From positions 1 through 35,688 of the forward strand of contig LADW01000055.1 of assembly GCA_000961695.1 (NCBI GenBank): DNA of 35,688 nt, written 5' to 3'. The stretch comes from Hyphomonadaceae bacterium BRH_c29 (GTDB lineage Bacteria; Pseudomonadota; Alphaproteobacteria; Caulobacterales; Hyphomonadaceae). The number at the start of each line of letters is the position of its first letter. Within the stretch, counting starts at the first letter, position 1. The notes below the pieces were generated by a model that had not been told where the DNA came from, did not search any database, and was given only the letters and a program-made list of their open reading frames with translations. Positions 15,853 through 24,950 of this stretch are shown one piece after another. A program made the position numbers and the translations under genes.

Positions 15853-16329
15853 TCAGAGCCCCGCTGATGAGGACTTCAGATTGTCTTTAATAGTCGAAAG
15901 CAAAGTCGCTGCAGCAGCGAGGTCTTGGCTCAAAACAGAGTCGAAGGCTTGAGATGCAACACGCTCGGCCGACCGCGCAAATTCATCTGCCTGTTGGATA
16001 GCCAATCGAGTCGGGACAATCCGCCAGACCCGACGGTCACGGGAATCTCGCTCACGTGAGACATAGCCTGAGCTTGCGAGATGATCGATCAGCGCGCCGA
16101 CAGATGGACGCGCAATATCAAGCGCTTCCGCAAGCTTGGTCTGGGTCGGGCCTTCCAGTTTGATCACATATACAAGCACATGCCACTGTGACCGTGTCAG
16201 GCCAATGGCTTCCATTTCCCGATCGAACGCCCGGCGCAATAGGCGGGTGACCTCACCAAGAAGGAAGCTGAAATCAATTCTTGGGTCTCCCTTAAGGTGG
16301 AACGCGCGCGACCGCGCAGGCAACTCCAT
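15853..16329 (-). CDS. MarR-family repressor, divergent from the hydrolase-efflux operon
   Basis: The start is placed at ATG 16329 (MELPARSRAFHL), because ggagaaag lies six bases upstream; an in-frame ATG at 16341 lacks a ribosome site. The 158-residue protein has the MarR order: dimer helices (FSFLLGEVTRLLRRAFDREM), LTRSQWHVLVYVI, recognition segment TQTKLAEALDIARPSVGALI, and wing SRERDSRDRRVWRIVPTRLA. It is clearly paralogous to the orphan MarR at 3943-4407. It faces the alpha/beta hydrolase gene across a 67-bp spacer carrying a perfect palindrome. MarR proteins of this kind usually release DNA when they bind a phenolic or other lipophilic ligand; the ligand here is unknown. Confidence 0.92.
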   Translation of the reverse strand: MELPARSRAFHLKGDPRIDFSFLLGEVTRLLRRAFDREMEAIGLTRSQWHVLVYVIKLEGPTQTKLAEALDIARPSVGALIDHLASSGYVSRERDSRDRRVWRIVPTRLAIQQADEFARSAERVASQAFDSVLSQDLAAAATLLSTIKDNLKSSSAGL

Positions 16330-16340
16330 AGCTTTCTCCA

Positions 16341-16369
16341 TTTACAAAGTTTGTAAGCTAACTTAATAA
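16341..16369 (+). promoter_or_regulatory. Sigma-70-type promoter of the hydrolase-efflux operon
   Basis: TTTACA (16341-16346) and TAATAA (16364-16369) are separated by exactly 17 bp and point toward the hydrolase start at 16397. Both hexamers are close to consensus. The -35 box lies inside the palindromic site. Confidence 0.6.
16342..16356. promoter_or_regulatory. Perfect 15-bp palindrome, candidate MarR operator
   Basis: The sequence ttacaaagtttgtaa has 7-bp perfect arms around a central G. It overlaps the -35 box of the operon promoter and lies 13 bp upstream of the marR start. Bound MarR could thus shut off both directions. Size and symmetry fit a MarR dimer site. Confidence 0.65.
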
Positions 16370-16396
16370 AAGTATCCTTACAAGTCGCCAAAGCGG

Positions 16397-17275
16397 ATGG
16401 GTATTTTGAGCAGTCGTGACGGGTATCTTCATGCACAAGGGTTGAAACTGGCGCTCAGTTCTTTCGGCGATCCTGCCGCCCCGCCGGTAATCTTTGCCCA
16501 TGGCGGGGGGCAAACCCGCCACGCCTGGAGCGGCGCCGCGAAAGCGGTGGCATTTGAAGGGTATCGCTCAATTGCCTTGGATCTTCGCGGACATGGTGAA
16601 AGCGACTGGGCTCCAGACGGTGATTACTCTCTCGAAGCTATCGCGCGAGACCTTGTTGAGGTTGGTGAACGTGTAGCGGGTGGAGGGCCGCGCCCACATA
16701 TAGTCGGTGCTTCGCTTGGAGGACTCGCAGCCATAGTTGCCGCAGGCATGCTGTCACGCGATGCATTTGAATCGGTGACACTTGTCGACATCACGCCGAA
16801 CATGGACGCTGCCGGTGTCACCAAAGTTGTCGGCTTCATGGGCGCGCATGTTCAGGAAGGCTTTGCCTCGCTGGAACAGGCCGCAGATGTGATTGCCAGC
16901 TATCTGCCACATCGCCCGCGGCCGAAAGACCTTGAGGGGCTGCGCAAGAACCTTCGGCAGGGCGAAGATGGGCGTTGGCGATGGCACTGGGACCCTGCCT
17001 TTATCACCGGCGTCATGCGCCGCTCCGGAGTTGCTCATACAGGTGATCTGGAGCAAGCTGTTCGGGACATCCGCGTACCGCTTCATCTCATCCGTGGACG
17101 TATGAGCGAGCTGGTTTCAGAAGACTCCGTCACGGCGTTTCGATCCCTCGCGCCGCAGGCGCATTTCACCGACGTTGCTGGCGCAAGACATATGGTGGCG
17201 GGAGATCGCAACGATGTGTTTATCGAAGCGGTTGTATCCTTTCTTCGGCCGATCCGAGAGCAGACCCTTGCATGA
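16397..17275 (+). CDS. Alpha/beta-fold hydrolase
   Basis: This 292-residue single-domain hydrolase carries the oxyanion-hole strand VIFAHGGGQTRHAW (about 31-44) and the LDLRGHGESD motif. The nucleophile elbow is VGASLGG with Ser106, and the catalytic His265 lies in ARHMVAGDR. The usual acid position after strand 6 is RGRMSELVSED, with Glu238 where relatives often have Asp. It probably cleaves an ester, lactone or C-C bond of a small lipophilic molecule in the cytoplasm; no signal peptide is seen. It is the first gene of an operon and its stop overlaps the thioesterase start by 4 bp. The ribosome site before ATG 16397 is weak. The substrate cannot be read from the sequence. Confidence 0.9.
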   Translation: MGILSSRDGYLHAQGLKLALSSFGDPAAPPVIFAHGGGQTRHAWSGAAKAVAFEGYRSIALDLRGHGESDWAPDGDYSLEAIARDLVEVGERVAGGGPRPHIVGASLGGLAAIVAAGMLSRDAFESVTLVDITPNMDAAGVTKVVGFMGAHVQEGFASLEQAADVIASYLPHRPRPKDLEGLRKNLRQGEDGRWRWHWDPAFITGVMRRSGVAHTGDLEQAVRDIRVPLHLIRGRMSELVSEDSVTAFRSLAPQAHFTDVAGARHMVAGDRNDVFIEAVVSFLRPIREQTLA

Positions 17276-17691
17276 GTGGCCCCATGCTCAATCTTGATCA
17301 GTTACAGGCCGCACTCGATGCGGCCCCCTTCCATCGGTGGCTGGGGTTGAGGGCGATCAGCACAGACAGTGACAAGCTGCTGCTGGAAATGCCATGGCGA
17401 GAGGAAGTGGTTTCCAATCCGCGAATACAGTCTGCCCATGGCGGTGTAATTGCGGCGCTGATTGATCTTACAGGATTTTATGCCCTGCTCGCCTCGGGTA
17501 ACATGCCTGCCGCGACGGCGGACTTGCGGGTCGATTATCACAAACCGGCCACGCCAGGAACGCTGAGTGTAACGGGAAGAATTGTCCGTCTTGGGGCAAC
17601 TCTCTCTGTCGCCGAAGCCACTGTAATGAACGCCGACGGAGCCCTGCTTTCGAGCGGGCGCGGCGCCTACCTGATGCCGGGGCGTTCATGA
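17272..17691 (+). CDS. PaaI-type hotdog-fold thioesterase
   Basis: This 139-residue protein has the PaaI/YigI thioesterase core. FHRWLGLRAI is followed by SAHGGVIAALIDLTGFYAL (HGG at 56-58, Asp65 on the catalytic helix), then ATADLRVDYHKPATPGTLSV and a final strand GALLSSGRGAYLM. Members hydrolyse acyl- or aryl-CoA thioesters, typically as tetramers. It overlaps both neighbours by ATGA, so it is translated together with the hydrolase and the efflux genes. This suggests that the operon's substrate passes through, or generates, a CoA thioester. The exact substrate is unknown. Confidence 0.88.
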   Translation: MSGPMLNLDQLQAALDAAPFHRWLGLRAISTDSDKLLLEMPWREEVVSNPRIQSAHGGVIAALIDLTGFYALLASGNMPAATADLRVDYHKPATPGTLSVTGRIVRLGATLSVAEATVMNADGALLSSGRGAYLMPGRS

Positions 17692-18806
17692 GGATTTGTG
17701 CGACGCTTTCACTCTGTGCGGTATTCGTTCTGATCTCTGGATGCCGGGACGCAGAGCCTGAAGGGCAAGCCGCCCCTGCGGCGGCCGGCGTTACGGCTGA
17801 AGCCGAGACCCGGGTTGTCCAGGTTGAAACGGTTTCCGCAGAAACGGTCATGCGGGACGACTATTTGATTGCATCCGGGACCATTGCCGCCAAGCAAACC
17901 AGCAATATTGGCGCGTTGGCGGAGGGGGTCGTTGAACAGATTTTCGTCCGGGTGGGTGACAGGGTTCGTAAGGGCGATCCGCTCTTTAGAACCCGGCAGG
18001 TCGATTATCAGCGCAGCCTCGTCGAAGCCGAAGCAATGCGGGACGTTGCCCTGGCCGAAGTTACACGCTCACAGACACTCGTGGATCGCTACACGCCACT
18101 GGAAACCAAAGGCGTCGTCTCGGGTGTGGTCTTTGACAATGCCAAAACCGCCCTTGAGGTTGCTGGCGCCAACTTGCGACTCAGGGAGACAGAAGTGGAA
18201 ACAGCCAAGCAGGCGCTGTGGGATACAACAGTCCGCGCGCCATTCGATGGCGCTATCACAGCTCGCTATATCGATGAGGGCGTGTTCATGGCCAACCGCT
18301 TCTCCGGAATGGGCAACTCCGCCGTTGTTCAGGTTCAGGAGTGCGGAATTGCTGCGGCGATCTTGTTTGCGCCTGAGTCCGAGCTCGCGCGTTTGCGGCT
18401 CGACTTGAAAGGTCATCTCTACGTCGATGGCCGGAGTGATCCGATAGAATCACAGATCCTCATCTTGAACGACCGCGTTGACCCGACTTCAAGGATGGTG
18501 GAATTTCGAATGGCATTTACGAACCCCGATTGCGCTGTCAAAGCCGGGCAGTCGGTCCGCGCAGAGGTCGAAGTTGATCCCCGGTCTGCCACCGTCCTGC
18601 CGCGCAGAGCAATTCAAGGTACGGGCGAAGATCGCTACGTCTATCTGGTAACGAACGCGCAAGCTAAGCGACGTCCCGTGAAAGTTTCAGACATTGATGC
18701 TGATCGTGTAGAGATCCTTGACGGGTTGATGAGTGGAGAAACAGTCGTCCTGACAGCCTCGGAGCCGCTGTATGACGGCGCCAGGATTGAGCCCACACCT
18801 TCATGA
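17688..18806 (+). CDS. RND efflux periplasmic adaptor lipoprotein (second system)
   Basis: The 372-residue protein starts at ATG 17688, overlapping the thioesterase stop. A lipoprotein signal ends in VLISGC. The biotinyl-lipoyl halves are SGTIAAKQTSNIGALAEGVV and DTTVRAPFDGAITARYIDEG, separated by a short helical hairpin. Beta-barrel segments and the closing GEDRYVYLVTNAQAKRRPVK follow. It differs in sequence from the adaptor at 9506 and belongs to another HlyD/AcrA subgroup. It should connect the following RND permease to an outer-membrane channel encoded elsewhere, possibly the NodT protein at 13850. Confidence 0.93.
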   Translation: MRICATLSLCAVFVLISGCRDAEPEGQAAPAAAGVTAEAETRVVQVETVSAETVMRDDYLIASGTIAAKQTSNIGALAEGVVEQIFVRVGDRVRKGDPLFRTRQVDYQRSLVEAEAMRDVALAEVTRSQTLVDRYTPLETKGVVSGVVFDNAKTALEVAGANLRLRETEVETAKQALWDTTVRAPFDGAITARYIDEGVFMANRFSGMGNSAVVQVQECGIAAAILFAPESELARLRLDLKGHLYVDGRSDPIESQILILNDRVDPTSRMVEFRMAFTNPDCAVKAGQSVRAEVEVDPRSATVLPRRAIQGTGEDRYVYLVTNAQAKRRPVKVSDIDADRVEILDGLMSGETVVLTASEPLYDGARIEPTPS

Positions 18807-21800
18807 TGTCGCTCGTCGATATTTCGATTCGCCGCGCCGTATTCGCCGTGATGCTCATCGCATCGTTGGTAGGCCTCGGTTTTATGTCGATGGGGCGCTT
18901 GGGTGTCGACTTATTTCCCGATGTTGAATTTCCCTATGTCAATGTGACGGCGACGCTGGACGGGGCCTCTGCGGAAACCATGGAGTCGGAAGTCACCGAC
19001 ATCCTCGAAGAGTACATCAACACGATCGACGGAATTGAAACGCTGCAATCCTTTTCCAGTGAAGGGCGCGCGCAAATTCTGATCGAGTTCAATCTGAGTT
19101 CCAATGCCCGCGAGAAGGTCCAGGATGTTCGGGACAAGGTGCAAGTCGCCTTGGCAGAATTGCCTCCGGATATGGATCCGCCCATCGTGGACAAGGTCGA
19201 TCCGGACGCGGCGCCGATCATCTCCGTCATGATCGCTGGCGATCTGCCTATCGCCGAGTTGACGGCGTTCGCCGATGATGTGGCCAAGGAACGTCTTCAA
19301 CGCCTCGACGGTGTCGGCGCCGTGAAATTGGTCGGGGGTCGTGAGCGCGCGGTGCGCATCTGGCTCGACAATGAACGGCTGCGGGCGTTTGGCGTCACGG
19401 CGGATGATGTACGACGGGCGATCCAGAGCGAGCATGCAGAGCTTCCTGGCGGGCGGCTGGAAACGGCTGCCCGCACGCTGGAGTTTGGTGTCAAAACTGT
19501 CGCTGAAGTTACCCGTGCGAATGGCTTTTCTGACTTGCCAGTCGCCTATCGGGAAAATGGCGTCACAATCCGAATTTCTGATGTTGCCCGCGTGGAGGAC
19601 GGCCTGGAGGATGAGCGCTCAGCGGCATTCTTGAATGGCAGACGAGGCATCTCGCTCGATATCAGGAAACAATCAGGTCAGAATACTGTGGAGGTCGCGC
19701 ACCAGGTCAAAGCCGCCACAGAAGGCTTGCGCGCGCTTGCGCCCGCCGGGGTGACTATTGTTGCGACCAGAGATGTGTCGAAATTCATCGAGAGCTCGAT
19801 CGAGGACGTCACCCATGACGTCGTGATTGCAATAGGGCTTGTCGTTGCAGTGACCTTTGTTTTCCTCCTGAATTTCAGAGCGACGATCATCGTGGCCCTG
19901 GCGATCCCGACATCCCTTGTGGCCACTTTTTTTGGCTTTTACCTCCTGGGGTTCTCAATCAACGTCCTGACCCTGCTTGCGCTCACCGTTGCCATCGGAC
20001 TGCTCGTAGACGACGCTATCGTCGTTATTGAAGCGATCATGAAAGAGCTGGAAGAGGGGAAGCCACCGCTTGAGGCCGCGCTGGACGGTACGCGTAAAGT
20101 GGGACTTGCCGTGGTTGCAGGCACAGCAGCCACGCTTGCTGTTTTTGTTCCGATTGCCTTCATGGATGGCATCGTAGGACGCTTCTTCTACCAGTACGGT
20201 CTGACGATCGTATTTTCGGTGTCTGTTTCTTTGCTCGTTGCTTTGACACTCACGCCGATGCTTGCATCGCGCATCCTCACATCCAGTGGCGTTTCACCCG
20301 TCTTTCGGCCGCTCGAAGCGTTCTGGGACTCAACTGACCGCGCCTATGCAGGTCTCGTAAAGCTGGCCGTTCGATTTCGCATTGTTGTGATTATCATTGC
20401 GTTTGCGTCGGTTGTTGCCGGTGCGTGGTATGCTGCTCGCGTTCCTTCCGGGTTTACGTCGCGCGCCGACAGGAGCGAGTTTCAGGGTTCGATCGAGCTA
20501 CCGCTTGGCACTGGCGTTGTTTCTGCGCTCGACGCCGCGCAAAAAATAGATGCTGAACTCCGCAAGATCGAGCACGTTGAAGAAGTGTTCGTCTCCATTG
20601 GGGCCGGCGCGCAAGCCGAGGCCCGTGTCATCGATCTATACGCTTCCTTGACACCGAAACAGGAGCGCCAAACGGGCCAGTTTGAAATCATGGACCAAGC
20701 GCGGAAGGCCATCCGCATCGCATCCCCTGAGGCGGTCAAGATATCCGTCCTTGAAGTTCCGTGGGTCAGCGGGACGACCTCCGGTAGCTCGGACATCGAC
20801 TTGTTGTTAAAGGGGTCTGACCTCAACTCCCTTGCGCAATATGGCGATCATCTCGTGCGTGAGATGCGTGCCCGACCTGATTTTTCTGATGTCAGAACCA
20901 GCTTCGAAAGCGGTCGACCGGAAGCACAGATCCTGTTTGACCGAACGCGGGCTGGGGATCAGGGCGTTTCCGCTCGTGCCTTGGCGGACACAGCCCGGAT
21001 TGCCTTGGGCGGACTCGATGCAGGCACCTTTGAAGAGGGCGGAAAACGATATGATGTGCGCCTGCGTCTGGAGGAAGACCAGAGGGAAAGCGTGCGGGAT
21101 TTTGATCGCATACAAGTGCGCGGTGCAGACGGGCGACTGGTAGATATTGGAGCGGTTTCACGTGTTGAGTTCGCTTCCGGCCCATCGAAAATCGATCGAT
21201 CAGACCGCGCCAGGAAGATCTCGGTGCTTGCCAGTTCTGCAACCGGTGTTTCCCTTGGTGAGGCGACAAGCACCTTAATCGAGGTGCTTGAAGCCAACCC
21301 TCCGCCGGCAGGCATCACTTACTCGGTCGGCGGCATGTCGGAACGCATGCAGGAGACCGCCGGCGCGATCGGCTTCGCGTTATTGCTCGCCTTGCTGGCG
21401 CTCTACATGGTGCTTGCAAGCCAATTCAATTCCTTCGTGCAGCCGCTCCTGATCATGGTGACCGCTCCGCTCAGCTTCTCGGGAGCTTTTGCAGGGCTCT
21501 ACTACTTTGGGATGGAATCTTCGCTATTCGCGCAGATTGGTCTCATCGGTCTGATGGGGATCGTGATGAAGAATGGTATTTTGTTGGTTGACCGCGCAAA
21601 CCAGTTGATCGCGGAAGGAATGACAGAAAGAGACGCGATCCTTCAAGCTTGCCCTGAACGACTTCGCCCCGTTCTCATGACTGCCTTCTCGGCAATTTTT
21701 GGCATGGTGCCAGTCGCGTTGGCGACCTCCGATGGAGCCGAGTGGCGCAACGCGCTCGGCGCGCTTCTCATTGGTGGGTTGACCTCTTCAACTATCCTGA

Positions 21801-21964
21801 CGCTTGTCGTCATTCCTGCAGTCTTCATGATACCAAGTGATGTTGCCGGCTTCGTCAGAAAGATTGTTCGGCTGGTCCTTTGGCCGTTCACTCGATTGAG
21901 ACGCGGCGAGGATGTTGTAAGAGCTGCAGCCGTTGCCAGGCGGGCTTCTGAAGACGCCATTTAG
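18803..21964 (+). CDS. RND efflux permease (second system)
   Basis: This 1053-residue permease begins MMSLVDISIRRAVFAVML at ATG 18803, overlapping the adaptor stop. The first periplasmic loop starts MGRLGVDLFPDVEFPYVNVT. TM4 carries GLLVDDAIVVIEAIMKELEE with the proton-relay pair at D403/D404. The second half includes QFNSFVQPLLIMVTAPLSFS and GLMGIVMKNGILLVDRANQL, whose Lys corresponds to the relay lysine. It belongs to the HAE1-like or HAE-related superfamily but is well separated from the AcrB-like pump at 10710. No outer-membrane partner follows. The fixed coupling with two hydrolytic enzymes suggests export of their substrate or product. Confidence 0.95.
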   Translation: MMSLVDISIRRAVFAVMLIASLVGLGFMSMGRLGVDLFPDVEFPYVNVTATLDGASAETMESEVTDILEEYINTIDGIETLQSFSSEGRAQILIEFNLSSNAREKVQDVRDKVQVALAELPPDMDPPIVDKVDPDAAPIISVMIAGDLPIAELTAFADDVAKERLQRLDGVGAVKLVGGRERAVRIWLDNERLRAFGVTADDVRRAIQSEHAELPGGRLETAARTLEFGVKTVAEVTRANGFSDLPVAYRENGVTIRISDVARVEDGLEDERSAAFLNGRRGISLDIRKQSGQNTVEVAHQVKAATEGLRALAPAGVTIVATRDVSKFIESSIEDVTHDVVIAIGLVVAVTFVFLLNFRATIIVALAIPTSLVATFFGFYLLGFSINVLTLLALTVAIGLLVDDAIVVIEAIMKELEEGKPPLEAALDGTRKVGLAVVAGTAATLAVFVPIAFMDGIVGRFFYQYGLTIVFSVSVSLLVALTLTPMLASRILTSSGVSPVFRPLEAFWDSTDRAYAGLVKLAVRFRIVVIIIAFASVVAGAWYAARVPSGFTSRADRSEFQGSIELPLGTGVVSALDAAQKIDAELRKIEHVEEVFVSIGAGAQAEARVIDLYASLTPKQERQTGQFEIMDQARKAIRIASPEAVKISVLEVPWVSGTTSGSSDIDLLLKGSDLNSLAQYGDHLVREMRARPDFSDVRTSFESGRPEAQILFDRTRAGDQGVSARALADTARIALGGLDAGTFEEGGKRYDVRLRLEEDQRESVRDFDRIQVRGADGRLVDIGAVSRVEFASGPSKIDRSDRARKISVLASSATGVSLGEATSTLIEVLEANPPPAGITYSVGGMSERMQETAGAIGFALLLALLALYMVLASQFNSFVQPLLIMVTAPLSFSGAFAGLYYFGMESSLFAQIGLIGLMGIVMKNGILLVDRANQLIAEGMTERDAILQACPERLRPVLMTAFSAIFGMVPVALATSDGAEWRNALGALLIGGLTSSTILTLVVIPAVFMIPSDVAGFVRKIVRLVLWPFTRLRRGEDVVRAAAVARRASEDAI

Positions 21965-22294
21965 TGGCTAATTACTGGTGCCGGTCACTGTAGGAGGGAC
22001 TTTTTTTTGGCCATTCTTGGCGGATGCGCTGAACAAATCGAATTTCGCCATTTCACTGCGGTGGCCAAATAATTAAACCAAGTGATCACAAGGCCATTAT
22101 ACGTCTGCATACGGATGGCTGTATCGATCTTTTGATATTTTGGAACTTTCCAACGGGATCGGCGAGTCCATGTCGGCCAGAGAGTCACCAAATTCCGTCT
22201 GCATTGCTGCTGACGGCAGCCATTGCTGACTGCAGACTCAATAGCCGTTTTCGGCGAAGTTTCAATCTTCGAGCATCCTGCTTTCTAACGACTG
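21965..22294. other. AT-rich intergenic stretch
   Basis: This spacer between the RND operon and the conjugation remnant is visibly AT-richer than its neighbours and holds no supportable gene. A T8 run at 22002-22009 is not preceded by a good stem. It probably marks a junction between two acquired segments. Confidence 0.4.
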
Positions 22295-22437
22295 CTTTGG
22301 GGAGTGACCTCGCAGCGGAGGAGGGTGCGGACCTGATCCGCGGCCGCCGCAAATGCCATGCTTTCATTGATCGGACCGGCTCGGAGGCGACACTCGAAGC
22401 TATGGCCAAACTTGTTCGCGCGATGTCCGGTGATTGA
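22295..22437 (+). pseudogene. 3' remnant of an unidentified gene upstream of traG
   Basis: From about 22295 the frame becomes GC-rich and coding-like: DLAAEEGADLIRGRRKCHAF, IDRTGSEATLEAMAKLVRAM then SGD and stop. Upstream the same frame runs into low-complexity, unrelated sequence, so the 5' part appears lost. The family is not recognised. Its position before traG suggests it came from the same conjugative element. Confidence 0.45.
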
Positions 22438-22573
22438 GCCAGTGTTTCGTCTTTGAAGGTCGCCTTTGTTGTTGTCTGCACTGGTCTGCAGGCGCTTGCG
22501 CCGCGTCCAACTAGGCAATCCGGGTACGGCGGGTTGATCATGCGCCCTCGTAACGGAGAGCGGAGGAGGGTGC

Positions 22574-24526
22574 ATGAATCCCGGAAGAATTCTGATTGGC
22601 CAGGTCGGCATCGTGCTGATCGTGATCGTCCAGACGCAGTGGTTTGCGACGCAGTGGACCGCAGAAGCGCTGGGCTACCAACCCGCACTGGGCGCGCCCT
22701 GGTTTGCTGTCGGTGACCGGCCAGTTTATCTTCCGTGGCGCCTCTTCCAGTGGTGGTATGCCTATGAAGCCTATGCGCCTGAAGTTTTCGGAACAGCCGG
22801 TCTCATCGCAGCGAGCGGCGGACTGTTCGGGATCCTTGTGGCGGTTATCGGCTCCGTGATCCGCAGCCGGGACGCACGGTTCGTGACGACCTACGGTTCC
22901 GCGCGATGGGCAACGCTAAAGGATATGCGCCAGCATAAGTTGCTCAGACCGGACGGCGTGTTTCTCGGCCGATATCGCGGCGATTATTTGCGGCACGCCG
23001 GGCCTGAACATGTGATGGCCTTCGCTCCCACGCGATCAGGCAAGGGCGTCGGCCTCGTGGTTCCAACACTCCTCTCCTGGACAGGCAGCGCCGTGATCCA
23101 TGACATCAAGGGCGAAAACTGGACACTGACATCGGGCTGGCGAGCGACTTTTTCAAATTGCATCCGCTTCGATCCGACAGATGCCGGAAGCCCGCGCTAC
23201 AATCCTCTCCTCGAAGTGCGCCGCGGTGCCTGCGAGGTGCGGGACGCCCAGAACATTGCCGATATCTTGGTGGACCCGGAAGGCTCGCTGGAACGGCGCA
23301 GCCATTGGGAAAAGACCGGGCATGCCCTGCTCGTCGGCGTGATCCTGCATGTTCTCTATGCAGAGGAAGACAAGACGCTTGCAGGCTGCGCGAAGTTCCT
23401 GTCCGATCCGGATCGGACGTTCGCCGCGACGCTTCGGCTGATGATGTCAACATCACATCTCGGGGATCGTCCGCACCCTGTCGTCGCTCAGGCAGCACGG
23501 GAGCTGCAGAACAAGTCCGAGAATGAGCGCTCCGGCGTGCTCTCAACGGCGCTGAGCTTCCTCAGCCTTTACCGCGATCCGGTCGTGGCTGAGGTCACCT
23601 CCGTCAGTGACTGGACGGTGGAAGGGCTCGTTATCGGCGAGCGGCCGATGTCCCTCTATCTGGCTTGTCCGCCGTCGGATGTCTCTCGCACCAAACCGCT
23701 GATGCGTCTTGTGCTGAACCAGATCGCACGGCGGCTAACAGAACAGGAGCCTGATCCGTCCCGGCGAAAGCTCCTCCTGATGCTCGATGAGTTTCCGGCG
23801 CTGGGAAGGCTCGACTTCTTCGAAACAGCGCTCGCGTTTATGGCCGGATACGGCGTGCGGGCTTTCCTCGTGGCCCAGTCTCTCAACCAGATCGAAAAAG
23901 CCTACGGCCCGAACAATGCCATCCTCGACAACTGCCATGTCCGCGTCGCGTTTGCGACCAACGACGAGCGCACGGCGAAGCGGATTTCTGAAGCGCTCGG
24001 CACGAAGACGGAGCTGCGTTCCCAGAAGAACTATACCGGCCATCGGCTCTCGCCCTGGCTCTCGCACATGATGGTTTCACGGCAGGAAACCCAGCGCGCG
24101 CTGCTGACGCCGGGCGAGATCATGCAACTGCCTGCGACGGATGAAATCGTGATGGTGTCCGGTGCGCCGCCGGTGCGTGCAAAGAAGCTTCGCTATTTTG
24201 TGGACGGCAACTTCACCTGTCGTGTGTTGCCGCCTGCCTCAGTTTCTCGCGAGGCTTCTCCTGCAAGTCACGACTGGAGAGAGACCGTTGCCTGTAGAGC
24301 TGTGACTTGCAGAGCTGTGCAAGGCGCCGACAACGAAAGCGACGGCGGAGTTGAGTTGCAGCCGGAACTCGACCTGCCGGAAGCCAGGCTGCCAATAGAC
24401 CTTGCGACGGACGAGGCGCCGGATATCGAGGACGCGAACGTGTCAGAGCAGGATGCGCATTTGCGGAACCTGCGCCGGGCCGTTGCCATCGACCGAGGCG
24501 ACAAAAACTTCCTGCCGGATTTTTAG
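22574..24526 (+). CDS. traG: Type IV secretion coupling protein, VirD4/TraG family
   Basis: The 650-residue protein starts at ATG 22574 after a ggagg. Two N-terminal membrane segments (about 6-22 and 74-96) are followed by TYGSARWA and the Walker A motif APTRSGKGVG at 151-160. The motif VIHDIKGENWTLTSGWR comes next. Walker B is LLMLDEFPALGRLDF at about 398-412, and the conserved VAQSLNQIEKAYG follows. Coupling proteins are hexameric ATPases that deliver relaxase-bound DNA to the conjugation channel. In intact elements of this kind a RHH gene and then trbB-trbI follow; here only the RHH gene is left. The sequence itself looks full length. Confidence 0.94.
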   Translation: MNPGRILIGQVGIVLIVIVQTQWFATQWTAEALGYQPALGAPWFAVGDRPVYLPWRLFQWWYAYEAYAPEVFGTAGLIAASGGLFGILVAVIGSVIRSRDARFVTTYGSARWATLKDMRQHKLLRPDGVFLGRYRGDYLRHAGPEHVMAFAPTRSGKGVGLVVPTLLSWTGSAVIHDIKGENWTLTSGWRATFSNCIRFDPTDAGSPRYNPLLEVRRGACEVRDAQNIADILVDPEGSLERRSHWEKTGHALLVGVILHVLYAEEDKTLAGCAKFLSDPDRTFAATLRLMMSTSHLGDRPHPVVAQAARELQNKSENERSGVLSTALSFLSLYRDPVVAEVTSVSDWTVEGLVIGERPMSLYLACPPSDVSRTKPLMRLVLNQIARRLTEQEPDPSRRKLLLMLDEFPALGRLDFFETALAFMAGYGVRAFLVAQSLNQIEKAYGPNNAILDNCHVRVAFATNDERTAKRISEALGTKTELRSQKNYTGHRLSPWLSHMMVSRQETQRALLTPGEIMQLPATDEIVMVSGAPPVRAKKLRYFVDGNFTCRVLPPASVSREASPASHDWRETVACRAVTCRAVQGADNESDGGVELQPELDLPEARLPIDLATDEAPDIEDANVSEQDAHLRNLRRAVAIDRGDKNFLPDF

Positions 24527-24527
24527 C

Positions 24528-24950
24528 ATGGGAAAGCCGCGTTTGAACCTGCGCCTCCGGGCAGACCTCCTCCGCAAGCTGGAGGACGCGACACGCCGTC
24601 CCGGTTTGACCAAGAACGCAGTGATCGAGCAGGCGCTCGAAGAATATTTCGAGCCTGCCATCCGGTATGGCCTCGAAGAGAGGTTGCTCCGAAGGCTGGA
24701 CGATTTCGAGGTTCGGCAGGGCGAAATCGAACGCGATGTTGCAACGTCGTTGGAAGCCCTTGGCCAGTTCATACTCTACTGGCTGACTAGAACAGATCCT
24801 ATTCCGGCAGGCGAACGCGAGATCGCTCATGCGCTAGGGCAGAAGCGGTTCGACCATTTCATCGCACAAGTGGCGCGCAAGCTGATCGACGGAGACGGCC
24901 TTGCGAAAAAAATCATCGATGTGGACGAAACGAGTGGTAGGACCCTTTGA
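24528..24950 (+). CDS. Ribbon-helix-helix (CopG-like) protein of the conjugation cluster
   Basis: The 140-residue protein starts at ATG 24528, one base after the traG stop. An N-terminal RHH domain has the strand RLNLRLRADLLRKLEDATRR and helices GLTKNAVIEQALEEYFEP. A helical region (RLLRRLDDFEVRQGEIERDV) and a C-terminal domain follow. Proteins of this type are regularly encoded between traG and trbB in Trb-type integrative elements. They probably regulate transfer genes or assist the relaxosome. The frame is open upstream to 24402, but that part overlaps traG. No trbB homologue follows. Confidence 0.85.
   Translation: MGKPRLNLRLRADLLRKLEDATRRPGLTKNAVIEQALEEYFEPAIRYGLEERLLRRLDDFEVRQGEIERDVATSLEALGQFILYWLTRTDPIPAGEREIAHALGQKRFDHFIAQVARKLIDGDGLAKKIIDVDETSGRTL

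Noticed and set aside
21965..22010. Intrinsic terminator after the second RND operon
   Set aside because: A T8 run is present, but the preceding bases form no stable stem.
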